A DNA stretch of 64,000 nt from Petrolisthes cinctipes. Lineage: Eukaryota; Arthropoda; Malacostraca; Decapoda; Porcellanidae. The position numbers and the translations under genes are program-made. The notes below the pieces were generated by a model that was not told the DNA's origin, did no database searches, and was given only the letters and a program-made list of their open reading frames with translations. Below are positions 31,427 to 44,099 of this stretch, in pieces; positions within the stretch are counted from its first letter, which is position 1, and every line of letters begins with the position of its first letter. The stretch lies in assembly GCA_033782935.1 (NCBI GenBank), contig JAWQEG010002472.1, forward strand, positions 38,501 to 102,500, in the 5' to 3' direction.

Positions 31427-34188
31427 TCCTTGGTCGCCTCCTGTTGGTCATGATAGCGACAGGAGTCCTCACCGCTCAAATGTATATTATTTTGGGTACA
31501 AAGGAACCTGGGAACCCCTTGCCGCTCTCCCCTCGCCAAGTACAACAATTCCTGAAGAATAAAATGCACGAGTTGAAGCCAAGGACACAAGAAAACGAAT
31601 TACCGATTAAGATCATGGACTTCAAAGGAGAGGAATTGTATCATGATATTGTAAAAGTAAGAAGAATCTATACGGTAGCTCATTTTCTCAACTTAGCGAT
31701 GATGCATCAGTAAGAGGGGGAGAGTTGATGTGACATAAGGACTTAGATTCCAAGCTGTCCAGAAGTGTTGTGAAGGTTAATTGAGCCACCCAACACATGA
31801 AAGCAGTACTCCATACTGTGGCAGAGGAGGCCCTTGTACAAAGACAGCTGCTGCGTGGGGTTAATATATTCATGAAATTTGCATCACACACCCAGCTGCT
31901 TCTCTGAAACGGTTTTTGTTAGAGAAGAACTGTTTTGTGATCTTTCTCGGAGATTTTGTGAAAAAAAAGGAACAATAAGAGTATTGAGAGAGAGGAAGGA
32001 TTAGAATTTTGTGTTCCTGAAAAAGAGGGGATATGCATTTGGAATATTGAACACCACAAGGTTTTCCCTGCCCCAATCAGAAATGAGTGACAGATCAGAA
32101 GTAAAGCGTACTACTACTTGTATAAAACGTGATGTAGGCCTAGTATACCGGTAGTTGTGTGGATGGCCAGTTGTCAAACCGAGTAGAGTAGTGTAATCAT
32201 TTCAAAAGTAAAAGTTCATGTACAGATATACGAAACATGAGTACACATCACCTCAAAATTAGTACCATTTATGTATTCGGATTTAATGGGTTTATTGTCC
32301 TACAGATGGAGCCACAGAATCCAAGACTGATCACAACTCTCCCTCCAACAGCAAAAAAACTAACTCTCTCCCCAACAAAAGCAGTATTGGTAAGTATTCC
32401 AGTGGTCTGTTTTCATTCACTTGCGAGGGAGGAAGGTGGAGATGATAATGGGTACCGTACACGAGATGTTTTACAAGGGTGAGGGAGGAACAGTATGGGG
32501 CAATAACAACACAGTACAGTCAATGAGAGTAACACTTGGGCGATTTTCTTCCGTTCTCTGGTCACACCATTGTTTTATCCGTCCTCCAAATAAATGTTCG
32601 TGTGGTGACTTTCGTGTCAAATGCTGACTTTCCTGCAGGACTGTGATACTTTATTACTGATTTTTGTTGGAGCTATAAATGACAAACATAATCCTTTGTA
32701 CTCCACATCACTTAATCAATATGTCTTCAGCATTAATTTGTCTGTCTCCTCTTCACAGCAACCACAGACATTTATCCCCGACCAACCGGACACCTCTCCA
32801 TTGGCACGCCCACCTGACATACCAAAAAGGTTCCTAATTGAAGAAGCAGACTTTTGCCACCGACAGCCTGGCTTACAGATCATAGCCTACGTGCACACCT
32901 CCATCAAGCATGTCCGTCAGAGGAACGAAACAAGATACACTTGGGGTAGTGCTTCCGCCTACGACTTGGGCGACATTAGTGTTAAGATTGGTGTTGTGTT
33001 CATGGTGGGTCGCGCTAAAGATGAGCTTGAGGAGCTGATCATTCAAGAAGAGAGTCAACGTTACCATGACATTGTGCAGGTAATTCGCCATTATCATACT
33101 AAATATAATCTTTGCTTCATGTAACCGAGTATATCTTTTTCACCTCCACAAACGAAGCTTGACAGGCTACTCGTATTTTGGACAGGCTACTCGTATGTTG
33201 GACAGGCTACTCGTATGTTCTTGCCTCTGCTTCTCTGTCAGTCGGTCTGTCAATCTTGAAGATGGATAAAAAAGTTATGAGCCAATTTTCTCTAAAATAA
33301 GTGGGCAGATAGCATAACATATACGGTACGCTAAAAAAGTGATTAAACAAAGAAGGCAATCAGTAGAGCACAGGAAGAGGTACGACAGCAAACGTCCCCC
33401 ATAGCTGATAAATATATAAGTGAGATATAGTGCATGTTCCTTTACACTTTCACGAATTTGGGGAGAGGGGAGTTTTTGAGGGAGTTTGAGGGAGGGGATG
33501 CATAACCTTGGCGGAGATTTGAGGTCTCCAAACGCCATTCTAGTTTGTTTCCGTATTAACCTAACTACAAACACTAACTGTGGTGTTGTTATAATGGCAG
33601 GGGGACTACGGTGACCACTACCGCCTGCTGACCTACAAGGGGCTGGCAGGACTCTACTGGATCTCCCGCCACTGTGCTCACGTCCCCTGGACCCTCCACT
33701 CTGATGATGACACACACATTGATATCTTCCTCTACCATCGGGCACTGAAGGAGTTGGACAATGAATCAAAGGAAAAGTTCATATGCAGCTTCATGTATGG
33801 TCCAGTACTTCGATCAAGCAAATGGAAGGTGCGCTATGAAGAATACCCAGCAGATGAATACCCTCTGTACTGTTCCGGGGGTGTCTGGTTTTTGCAGACC
33901 AAGTTGGTCCCAAAATTACTTGAAGCTACCAAATCAGTGAACTTCCTGTGGGTGGATGATGCATATATAACTGGACTCTTGCCTAAGAAGGCTGGAATAA
34001 AGCATTTACCATTCCAAGCCTACTATGGAGGCCCAAAGCCCAAGTTGGAAAGACTTGGAAAAGAAGTTGCTTGGTTCGTTAAGTTTGTATCACGTTGGGA
34101 TTGGTGGAATATAATTGTTGAATACCACAGAAATAATTCCATGCACAATCCTGCCACATTACTTCCACAGAAAACGGACATTCATTAA
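31427..34188 (+). CDS. GT31 beta-1,3-galactosyltransferase-like, gene 2
   Basis: Exons 31427-31656, 32306-32389, 32759-33079 and 33601-34188 join in phase 0 and give about 406 residues; the start exon is not found and the first exon shown enters in phase 1. Exon one encodes LGRLLLVMIATGVLTAQMYI, a membrane anchor, then stem sequence. The 28-codon second exon (MEPQNPRLITTLPP…) is Pro/Thr-rich stem. The catalytic part has FIPDQPDTSPLARPPDIPKR, RNETRYTWGSAS, EESQRYHDIVQ, GDYGDHYRLLTYKG, HSDDDTHIDIF, YCSGGVWFLQ and WVDDAYITG. The exon at 32759 is clearly diverged from copies 1, 3, 4 and 6, yet the last exon and the final 40-50 bases of the intron before it match them. The sequence boundary therefore falls inside the intron. 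It ends ATLLPQKTDIH. Likely a Golgi glycosyltransferase; acceptor unknown. Confidence 0.85.
33166..33217 (+). repeat. 20-bp tandem triplet in intron 3 of gene 2
   Basis: GGACAGGCTACTCGTATGTT occurs two to three times in a row, with one variant. Confidence 0.85.
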
Positions 34189-34548
34189 TGTACAGTCGGC
34201 GTCAAAAGTCGTGTCGCCACATCTGCCAAGTCATGAAGTACAGGATGGAAATATAAGCTTCAAGAGCTTGTAAACTGGAAAAAAAAAAAACAGTGAAGTT
34301 TAGTAACCCTATTTAAATGATATTATTGTAATTTTGTATGGTAATTGTGTTTGTTCAATGTTTATCCTTTGTGTTAACATTCGAGAAGTGGATATGTAAG
34401 GTAACATGACTTTTGCTGCCGATATATAGGTACAATTATAAAATCGTGATAGGTAACATGATTTACAGAGTTGTTATAATTATCAACTTTACCTCAATAG
34501 ACATTTTCTTTAAGCATAAATGCAAGAATTTAATTTAAGGGAAATGTC
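34189..34548. other. 3' flank of gene 2
   Basis: No coding segment. GTACAGTCGGCGTC at 34192 resembles one end of a CAGT foldback but no partner end was found. An A-run lies at 34279-34290. Confidence 0.4.
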
Positions 34549-34709
34549 TTAAGGGGATAATATACATTTGTTACACTGGAGTGCCTTGATTCCTCCAAAG
34601 TATGTCAGGAAACAAGACCAGATGAACATAAATAATGGTATTCTGTTACTTGGAATTGTTTGGAGGAATAATTTGCTCCGGATTTAACAACACTGTACTA
34701 CCTCCTTAA
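34549..34709. mobile_element. TTAA foldback, group B, copy 5
   Basis: Left TTAAGGGGATAATATACATT, right …CACTGTACTACCTCCTTAA. Inner hairpin GATTCCTCCAAAGTATGTCA with TTGTTTGGAGGAATAATT. Confidence 0.85.
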
Positions 34710-34932
34710 ACATCAGATAATTATTTACTCTGTGATCTTTACACTGTATGTTAGGCCAAGACTTAATAATGCTTGTTGTCATCATTTTGAACTTGGTTGT
34801 GTCTAGAGAATGTAACTCGTAAAGTCATATTTCATCGTAGTATTTTTTATTCCATGGTTTGCTATTAGTACAAACCGCAGTGATACCCTAGTCCACTAAT
34901 TTAGTTAATGAGACATCCTCACAGAATATAAT

Positions 34933-35090
34933 TTTAAGGGGAGATTCTCTTGTTGGTGAATTGGAAGGTCTCGGATTCCACCAAACTATGCCAAGAAACA
35001 GAACCCTTATTAGTACCATTGAGGTTAGTCTGTTTTCTGGCATAGTTAGGTGGAATCAGTAGCCTTCCAACAAGAGAATCTCCCCCTTAA
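34933..35090. mobile_element. TTAA foldback, group A, copy 5
   Basis: Left TTAAGGGGAGATTCTCTTG, right …CAAGAGAATCTCCCCCTTAA, one of the best preserved ends. Inner GATTCCACCAAACTATGCCA with TGGCATAGTTAGGTGGAATC, where a base change in one arm is matched in the other. Confidence 0.9.
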
Positions 35091-36086
35091 GGAGATGAAT
35101 ACTGTAACTGTCTTCACTTCCCCGATTCCCTGAGTACTCTCGCGTGAGGTGTTAAGACTGCTATGAGAGAGGAGGTATACCTGTGTATCATCCTGGGTGA
35201 AAGCTGTGTTGATGGTTGTTCAGTAAGAGGTAAAGTGGAGATATATATATACGTCATAAATTCTCTTAATAACGGTACCCCTCTTTTGTAAATACATTGA
35301 CTGTTTGAGTGTGTGGCAGGTGGAGGCATATCAAGGGCAATTGTATCATCGTGAACCGAGATCGTACAAAATGTTCATATAATTATATCCTCCACAGTAA
35401 TGTGAGCCAGCAAAAGTATTTAAAAATACTTAACACCTGAAATAACAATGTAATCTGAACTGTATCGGTTATAATAGTTTCAATATTGATAATAAAATAT
35501 TGTCCTATGTCCTATGCTGTTTGTAATGCCTTATTGTTCTTTTCATTTACCAAGGACAAGGTTGTCATGGGTTTCAATAAGCGAGGAAGAAAGATGATAA
35601 TGTATATTAGATAAGAGAACACTCTGCAAGTCACAAAGAAGAAGGAGAAGAGAACAGAGAGAAGCTACAGCAAGCACGAAGGATAAAAAAAAAAGGAAAT
35701 GAGGGAAAGTTTTTGAAGAAAGGAAAGGGACCGGCCTTATTTGAAAACGAAATAAAAGCGAAATTTGTTATGGACACTTAGCAGTGCATTCTAGTTCGAT
35801 AATACTTAGATTAGGATTCTGTCCAACTTTTTCCTGGACTTGAATTATTGTGTTATAACTTTACCAGGAAAGTGAACAGAAATCTTATCAGCTTCCTGTG
35901 TCCCACCGCTCTCAGCTTACATTTGTTTGTGTACTTCTAGTGGTGGCTCAGGTTTGAGTAGAGGCATGCAGTTGTCATAAGTGTACTCTCCTGCCTACAA
36001 ATATTAACACTGCCTGGTCCTGAACACAGACACCAAAGGCACCTGTTACAAATGTATTCTTTCTTTGGCTGGCCATAAAATCTAGC
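35091..36086. other. intergenic, nothing recognised
   Basis: AT-rich, no supported exon. The start exon of gene 3 could be here. Confidence 0.4.
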
Positions 36087-36147
36087 CCACCTGAGTAGAA
36101 GCCCGAAATTTGAAGCAGGCAGTTTCTGGATGACAGCCCACCAAAGC
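36087..36147. mobile_element. half copy of the CCACCTGAG foldback
   Basis: CCCACCTGAGTAGAAGCCCG through GGATGACAGCCCACCAAAG matches the left arm of the complete foldback at 43815-43966. The right arm is missing. Confidence 0.6.
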
Positions 36148-36195
36148 CTCTATTGGTTCGAGATGAACCACTGATAATAGTTAGATGGGTGGCGG

Positions 36196-36360
36196 TTAAG
36201 GGGATTGTACAGAGTTAGTAAATCTGGAGCAACCGATTCCTCCAAACTATTTTAAGCAGCAACACACCATTATATTTGTTAATTTGGTTCTGTTTACTGA
36301 CGTTGTTTGGACGAATCATGGCGCTCTAGTGAACCGGAAGTATAATATATTCCCCTTTAA
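36196..36360. mobile_element. TTAA foldback, group B, copy 6
   Basis: Left TTAAGGGGATTGTACAGAG, right …ATATATTCCCCTTTAA. Orientation opposite to copies 2-5 (the AAATCTGGAGCAACCGATTC end comes first). Confidence 0.8.
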
Positions 36361-36377
36361 ATGCACAACTGCTTTCA

Positions 36378-36466
36378 TTAAGGGACCCTGTGTGTGTGTG
36401 TGTGTGTGTGTGTGTGATGTATTAAAAAAATTGGAGGTAAATGAGTCCTTCAAATATTGCCAGGAC

Positions 36467-36505
<39 letters not shown>

Positions 36506-36589
36506 TATGGAAGGAGCTTGTTTGTTTCATGGCATGGTCAGAAGGAATCAGTAGCCTCCAATTTTCATACACAATCACAGGGCCCTTAA
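36378..36589. mobile_element. TTAA foldback, group C, copy 4, with paired GT and CA runs
   Basis: Left TTAAGGGACCCTGTGTGTG, right …CAATCACAGGGCCCTTAA. It is about 50 bases longer than its relatives because of a (GT)n run at 36390-36416 and a (CA)n run at 36468-36501. It adjoins group B copy 6 with only 17 bases between. Confidence 0.8.
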
Positions 36590-36663
36590 ATATAGAAACA
36601 CCCGTCGCACCATCAACAACCCTTCACCATAACATCCACACCGAGGGGGATAATCTGCTTGTG

Positions 36664-36828
36664 TTAAGGAGGTAGTACAGTGTTGGTAAATCTGGAACAT
36701 CTGCATCCTCCAAACTATTCCAAGCAACAGAGTACCATTATTTTTGTTGATCTGGTCCTGTTTCCTGACATACTTTGGTGGAGGAATCAAGGTTCTCCAA
36801 AACACCACATGTATACTACCCCCTTTAA
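36664..36828. mobile_element. TTAA foldback, group B, copy 7
   Basis: Left TTAAGGAGGTAGTACAGTG, right …GTATACTACCCCCTTTAA. Inner CATCCTCCAAACTATTCCAA with ACTTTGGTGGAGGAATCAAG. Confidence 0.85.
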
Positions 36829-37170
36829 ATATGAAGAGAATAACAAGAGGCAGACTGAGTGTGTTGGTGCCAAAGAGGAGTACACCATTTAGTTTGTATA
36901 TCCGTCGATGTGAGTTAAAATTGATCATAATCTTGTAATAAATGTTATGCTTCTACTTAATAATGGTAAGCCAACAGTAGTCAAATTAGCGAGTGAAATA
37001 ATTTTAACTAGATTACATTTTAAATGCTTGATAAATATCTAACTTAGTTTCTGTTCCTATTTTCATTTGACTGAAAACTTTTACAATTTATATTAGAAAT
37101 GGCAGCTATAATATATTGGTCTCACGCTATACTACATGATCTTCACACGTCATATTAATTTTTCCACCAG
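36829..37170. other. 5' flank of gene 3
   Basis: No coding segment or promoter could be assigned. Confidence 0.4.
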
Positions 37171-38808
37171 ATTTTGGAAGGCTGCTAACAAGTGTGGTGG
37201 TAATGTTCATTAATCTCTACCTGATCACAGTCTTGGCTCCACAAACACCTGATCTTCCCTTGGTGCAACATCCTAGACAAATGCCAGACCTCAATAAGTC
37301 CAAAGCAAGTGATCTGGGACTGAGGCCACACAGCGAAAAAGAAACTAACAAAACCAGCTGCTTTAATTACACAGATGTAAGTATAATTATAGTCAGAACT
37401 GAAACACTTGTCCGCAGAAATGTCAGCATATTTAGAGATACGAGAAATATTATATACGATACAAATATGTAAACGTTTTCAGATTAAGTTACATTCTATT
37501 TTTAGTGTTACAATGAGGATATTTTCATGTTCGATTCCACAGCAGAGAGGAAAGGGAGGTATATTTGTGTGATCCATTTTTTACCAACTTCTAATGTGTA
37601 CTTACGAGGAAGAAGATTTGATCGATCTTCCAAGAGGGACACACTATTATGCATCACTTTGTAGCTTGAACAGATATAAACCGTGAGAACAAAGAACTCT
37701 AATGTTTCATAGAATAAATTAACCTGTCAAAAGCGTACTCAACTGTATCATGGAAGAAGTTACTTTTTAATTTCCTTACTTGCAGTCATCACCGACCTTC
37801 ATCCCCGACCAGCCTGACACCTCCCCCCTGGGCCGCCCACCTGACATCCCCAAAAGGTTCCTCATTGAGGAGGCAGATTATTGCCATCAGCGTCCTGGGC
37901 TGCAGATCATTGCCTACGTCCACTCCTCCATTGACCGAGTAAGCCAAAGGAACCTCACCAGGACCACCTGGGCCACCGCCTCAGCCTATGACATGGGCCA
38001 AAACAGTGTTAATATTGGTGTTGTGTTCATGGTGGGTCGAGCCAAGAACAGTCACCAGAGACAAATTATCCAAGAGGAGAGTCAACGCTACCATGACATT
38101 GTACAGGTGAGTTGTCATGGTTATTATGGTGCCATCATTGGCCTTGTAAATGTTTATATCTTTATTGTAACTGTATTAACCTAACTACAAACACTAACTG
38201 TGGTGTTGTTATAATGGCAGGGGGACTACGGTGACCACTACCGCCTGCTGACCTACAAGGGGCTGGCAGGACTCTACTGGATCTCCCGCCACTGTGCTCA
38301 CGTCCCCTGGACCCTCCACTCTGATGATGACACACACATTGATATCTTCCTCTACCATCGGGCACTGAAGGAGTTGGACGATGAAGCAAAGAAGATGTTC
38401 ATCTGTAGCCACATGTATGGTCCAGTGCTCCGGTCAGGAAGGTGGAAGGTGCGCTATGAAGAATTTCACCAAGATAGTTACCCCCTGTATTGCTTTGGTG
38501 ATGCATGGTTTTTGCAGACCAAGTTGGTTCCAAAGTTACTTGAAGCGTCCAAATCAGTAAACTTCCTGTGGGTGGATGATGCCTATGTAACTGGTCTCTT
38601 GGCTGAGAAGTCTGGAATCGGGAGGTTTCCTTTCCAGAAGTACTATGGTGGGGAAGAAGTTGATGTGAATGAAATAGGAATGAAAGTGGTTTGGTTTGTC
38701 AAGTTAGCACCACGCTGGGTGTGGTGGGATATGATTGTGAATTATCATAGAAATCACTCGATACATAATCCTGCCACTTTAATCCCACACAGATATAGTA
38801 ATAAATAA
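37171..38808 (+). CDS. GT31 beta-1,3-galactosyltransferase-like, gene 3
   Basis: Exons 37171-37376, 37786-38106 and 38221-38808 give 370 residues plus an unfound start exon. The first exon enters in phase 1 and encodes FGRLLTSVVVMFINLYLITV, a membrane anchor, followed by a short stem with a possible N-glycan site (NKT). The catalytic exons carry FIPDQPDTSPLGRPPD, RNLTRTTWATAS, EESQRYHDIVQ, HSDDDTHIDIF and WVDDAYVTG. One odd feature: where the other copies have YCSGGVWFLQ or close to it, this gene reads YCFGDAWFLQ, changing three positions in the conserved Gly-containing acceptor-side motif. That could alter or reduce activity. From about 37750 to about 38460 the DNA is nearly identical to gene 6. 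It ends ATLIPHRYSNK. Confidence 0.85.
37750..38462 (+). other. homogenised block shared with gene 6 (and 1, 4 in part)
   Basis: From GGAAGAAGTTACTTTTTAAT before the exon, through exon 2, the 114-base intron and the first 80 codons of exon 3, genes 3 and 6 differ at only a few bases. The intron is as well conserved as the exons, which selection on protein cannot explain. Matching stretches in the other genes: 17522-18080, 33552-33756, 42611-43200, 50812-51090 and 55984-56698. Confidence 0.85.
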
Positions 38809-39166
38809 TATTAATCCCCCACAGGTTTACAAAGTAGTTTAATGTAAATGGGACAGTGGAGAATTGAGGAAGAAAAAGTCGCTGTTTACCATTCAAAATC
38901 AATTTGTAAAGGATAATTAAAAATAGTCAGTAAAAAACATTAAGTGGTTATCCTTAAGAAGGGACGAACTGCATTTCCATATCTTACTAAATCAATTATT
39001 TGGATATTTTTGAGGCTCTGATGAAGAATTCTGTCAATCTTGTTTATCTTTATTATATTTAAATAATTAGTCCTGTATTGCCTCACATATTGAGTGTCAA
39101 GACATTGGTCATTGCCAACATCATATTTCCAATCATAGTCCCAACCAGTTTCATATTCTCACCAGT
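38809..39166. other. 3' flank of gene 3
   Basis: No coding segment. Nothing else recognised. Confidence 0.4.
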
Positions 39167-39334
39167 TTAAGGGGAAATTCTTTTGTTGGTGAATTGGAAG
39201 GTCTCTGATTCCTCCAAACTATGCCAAGAAACAGATCCCGTATTAGTACCATTGAGAGCGTCTGTTTTCTGTCAGAGTTAGGAGGAATCAGTAGCCTTCC
39301 AATTCCAATTTGCCAACAAAGAATTTCCCCTTAA
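39167..39334. mobile_element. TTAA foldback, group A, copy 6
   Basis: Left TTAAGGGGAAATTCTTTTG, right …CAAAGAATTTCCCCTTAA. Inner GATTCCTCCAAACTATGCCA with CAGAGTTAGGAGGAATCAGT. Confidence 0.9.
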
Positions 39335-40898
<1,564 letters not shown>

Positions 40899-43643
40899 CT
40901 CTTCGTTGTCTGGTGGTGGCGACGTTGTCGTTGCTCCTTACCTTCAACTCCTACATTGTGCTGGTCACCTTAAGACCCAAGACACCCATGCTGCTCTCTT
41001 CCTGCCAATTACAACAGTTTCCAGAGACTCAAGAACATAACACTGAAGTAGAAACACAGACGGAAAAAGACCAAAGTGTGAATGAAACTGAGGTCACTGA
41101 TCAGCAGTTTGTCAGTAACGATGATCACTTTCAGACCAAGGAATATAACACAAACACTGAAAAGCCGAGTCAAACAACCAACAGGAGAGAGAGATTTGTC
41201 AACATAGAAAAAGATTCAAGAACATATAAAGTTACATTTACAACCAAGATGAAAATACACGAGGTAAATGGTGGAACATATTTCTTGAAGCACTTCATGT
41301 GGAGACTAGACCAAAAGCAGTATTCCTATTAAGGGGGTATTACAGAGTTGGTAAATCTGGAGCAACTGCTTCCTCCAAACTATTCCAAGCAACAGGACCC
41401 CATTATTTTTGTTCATCTGGTCCTGTTTCCTGGCATACTTTGGAGGAATCAAGGCACTCCAGAATAACAAAAGTATACTATCCCCTTAAACAACAAAGAT
41501 GCTGTATTGAGGTTATGTCTTTCAGAAATAGAGAAGATCGCACATAGAATGAGTAGAGAGGCTATATTTATAATAACTATATCACTATGTAAATCTGTAA
41601 CAAATCGTCATCAGAACTTAAAAGTTCTGGTCAAAATCTTTTCTTTGTGTCAAATATGAATAACTTAAGGTATTGATAAGCGAATCATAAAAGTGTGAAA
41701 ATTGGAAATACGTGATGAATTATGATTTTGGCACTACAGCTTCCATGCCTTTGATGGGACTGAGATAAAATGACCTACAATTTCTGTGTATTTTTATTTT
41801 CAATGCATAAAGTGTCATGTACTGTTCGAAGAGTTAATAGTTTGCCTGGTAAACCAATCTGATAATTTTAGTATCATATAGTTTCTGATCCAAGAGGTCG
41901 GCGTCACCAGTCTTACGCTCTTTCTTATGCCAAGTTACTCATTTAGACTCATTTTTAGCACCCTGGTGATAACTATTAAGGGGGTGCAGGAATACGGGAC
42001 AGGCTTGGGGGGGGGGGGTGCGGGGGGTGCGGGAATAGGGGGACAGGCTTGGGGTGGGTAGAAAGCCTGTCCCCTATTCCCGCACCCCTCAAACCTCCCC
42101 CCCCTCCCCTTAAGCCTGTCCCCCTACTCCCGCACCCCCCAAGCCTGTCCCCTACTCCCGCACCCCCCTAACCCCCCCCCCCAAGCCTGTCCCCCTATTC
42201 CCGCACCCCCTTAAGCCGCGTATGACTGTCAAATGAACGGATAGACGAACAAACAGAAGAACAGTATTAATAGTATAGATATAAAAAGACAATAAAATAA
42301 GAATCTGGATCAAGTAGACACACGTCAACAAAATGATGTGCTCTTATGATGATACATGTGATACACGGGATTCAATGATGTTTGATAACTGGCGAATAAA
42401 TAGTTTTAGCTGTAAGTAGATATATGGTTTTCTTGCATCCAAATTCTTTAAATATATTCATTATCAGTTGCTTCAATTTTCTTAGTAACAAAATTAAATA
42501 CGGTACAATAAGTGACTTTAATTTAGAGAGAAAAAATATATAGCTCTTATGGACCCTACAGAGTATAATAAATGTGTATGATGCAACTAATCATGCATAA
42601 TAGCCTATATCTTCCCTCAGCCACCATCACCGACCTTCATCCCCGACCAGCCTGACACCTCCCCCCTGGGCCGCCCACCTGACATCCCCAAAAGGTTCCT
42701 CATTGAGGAGGCAGATTATTGCCATCAGCGTCCTGGGCTGCAGATCATTGCCTACGTCCACTCCTCCATTGACCGAGTAAGCCAAAGGAACCTCACCAGG
42801 ACCACCTGGGCCACCGCCTCAGCCTATGACATGGGCCAAAACAGTGTTAATATTGGTGTTGTGTTCATGGTGGGTCGAGCCAAGAACAGTCACCAGAGAC
42901 AAATTATCCAAGAGGAGAGTCAACGCTACCATGACATTGTACAGGTGAGTTGTCATGGTTATTATGGTGTCATCATTGGCCTTGTAAATGTTTATATCTT
43001 TCTTGTAACTGTATTAATCAAACTACAAACACTAACTGTGGTGTTGTTATAATGGCAGGGGGACTACGGTGACCACTACCGCCTGCTGACCTACAAGGGG
43101 CTGGCAGGACTCTACTGGATCTCCCGCCACTGTGCTCACGTCCCCTGGACCCTCCACTCTGATGATGACACACACATTGATATCTTCCTCTACCATCAGG
43201 CATTGAAGGAGTTGGATTGTGATGCAAGGAACAGGTTTATGTGCAGGTTCATGTATGGTCCTGTGCTTCGGACTGGCAGATGGAGAGTTCGTCAGGAGGA
43301 GTATTCTAAGGAGTATTACCCTCAATACTGTTCGGGTGGTGTCTGGGCCTTGCAAACCAACCTGGTCCCAAGGTTACTTGCTGCATCCAGGTCAGTGCCC
43401 TTTTTGTGGGTGGATGACGCATACATTACTGGACTTTTGGCTCACAAGGCGAGAATTAAACATTTTCCTTTACAAGAGTACTATGGTAATGCAGAACCTG
43501 AGTTAAAGGGAATAGGAAAAGAAGTTGTTTGGTTCGTTAAGTTTGTTCCACGCTGGGCGTGGTGGTATTTCATTGTTAAATATCACAAGAAACGTCCTGT
43601 CTTTACCCTGATGAAAATCATGAATACCAAAAAGTGCCTTTAG
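40899..43643 (+). CDS. GT31 beta-1,3-galactosyltransferase-like, gene 4
   Basis: Exons 40899-41263, 42621-42944 and 43059-43643 give 423 residues plus an unfound start exon. The first exon enters in phase 1, encodes LRCLVVATLSLLLTFNSYIV (membrane anchor) and then a long hydrophilic stem rich in Glu, Thr, Asn and Gln. The catalytic part carries FIPDQPDTSPLGRPPD, RNLTRTTWATAS, EESQRYHDIVQ, HSDDDTHIDIF, YCSGGVWALQ and WVDDAYITG. The first intron holds a group B TTAA foldback 66 bases after the donor and a GC-rich foldback. The block 42611 to about 43200 is nearly identical to genes 1, 3 and 6; from about 43215 the C-terminal lobe diverges and ends MKIMNTKKCL. A Golgi glycosyltransferase is likely; acceptor unknown. 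Confidence 0.85.
41329..41489. mobile_element. TTAA foldback, group B, copy 8 (intronic)
   Basis: Left TTAAGGGGGTATTACAGAG, right …GTATACTATCCCCTTAA. Best preserved group B copy, lying in the first known intron of gene 4. It provides a good reference for the group: AAATCTGGAGCAACTGCTTC on one side, GGAATCAAGGCACTCCAGAA on the other. Confidence 0.9.
41976..42214. mobile_element. TTAA foldback, group D, GC-rich (intronic)
   Basis: Left TTAAGGGGGTGCAGGAATAC, right …TTCCCGCACCCCCTTAA. The arms are made of alternating AGGCTTGGGG and GTGCGGGAATAGGGG units on the left and their complements, three to four times, on the right. The ends and TTAA flanks match the other groups but the internal GATTCCTCC motif is absent. 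Confidence 0.75.
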
Positions 43644-43814
43644 ACAGGTATTCCTTTACCTTAATTGTAATAGAGGTTGAATTAACATTGACAGTAAAAC
43701 CCATCAGGATCACATTCTCAAACCCGGAAAGAGCACAAGTGGATTTTATTATCTGTGCTTTAGTATTTCATTCTCTTTCTACTCAATGTATAGTCGTGCA
43801 CCACAATCTCCTGC
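43644..43814. other. 3' flank of gene 4
   Basis: No coding segment. Confidence 0.4.
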
Positions 43815-43966
43815 CCACCTGAGTTGAAGCCCGAGATCTGGAGCAGAAAGTTTTCTTGACGACAGCCCACCAAAATGTGTTTGAAATGTGTTTGGCCTCA
43901 TGATGGTTTGGGTGGGCTGTCGTCCAGAAACCGCCTGCTCCAGATCTACGGCTTCAACTCAGGTGG
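43815..43966. mobile_element. 152-bp foldback, CCACCTGAG family
   Basis: The left arm CCACCTGAGTTGAAGCCCGA…GACGACAGCCCACC is mirrored by GGTGGGCTGTCGTC…GGCTTCAACTCAGGTGG. A half copy lies at 36087-36147. No coding capacity. Confidence 0.75.
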
Positions 43967-44099
43967 ACTAAGGATTGTGGATTGTGACTTTACATATAAC
44001 CATTGTCCTTATTTTCGGTGTTTGGTTGTATTTTTGTTATTTAATATAGCTCATGAATCTGATGCCTCAGTCGCTGGCGTATATAAATAATTTTCAATT

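Noticed and set aside
38162..38389. Antisense open frames across the last glycosyltransferase exons, repeated in several copies
   Set aside because: They mirror the homogenised block on the opposite strand. Their recurrence reflects the sense-strand duplication, and they have no domain or splice support.
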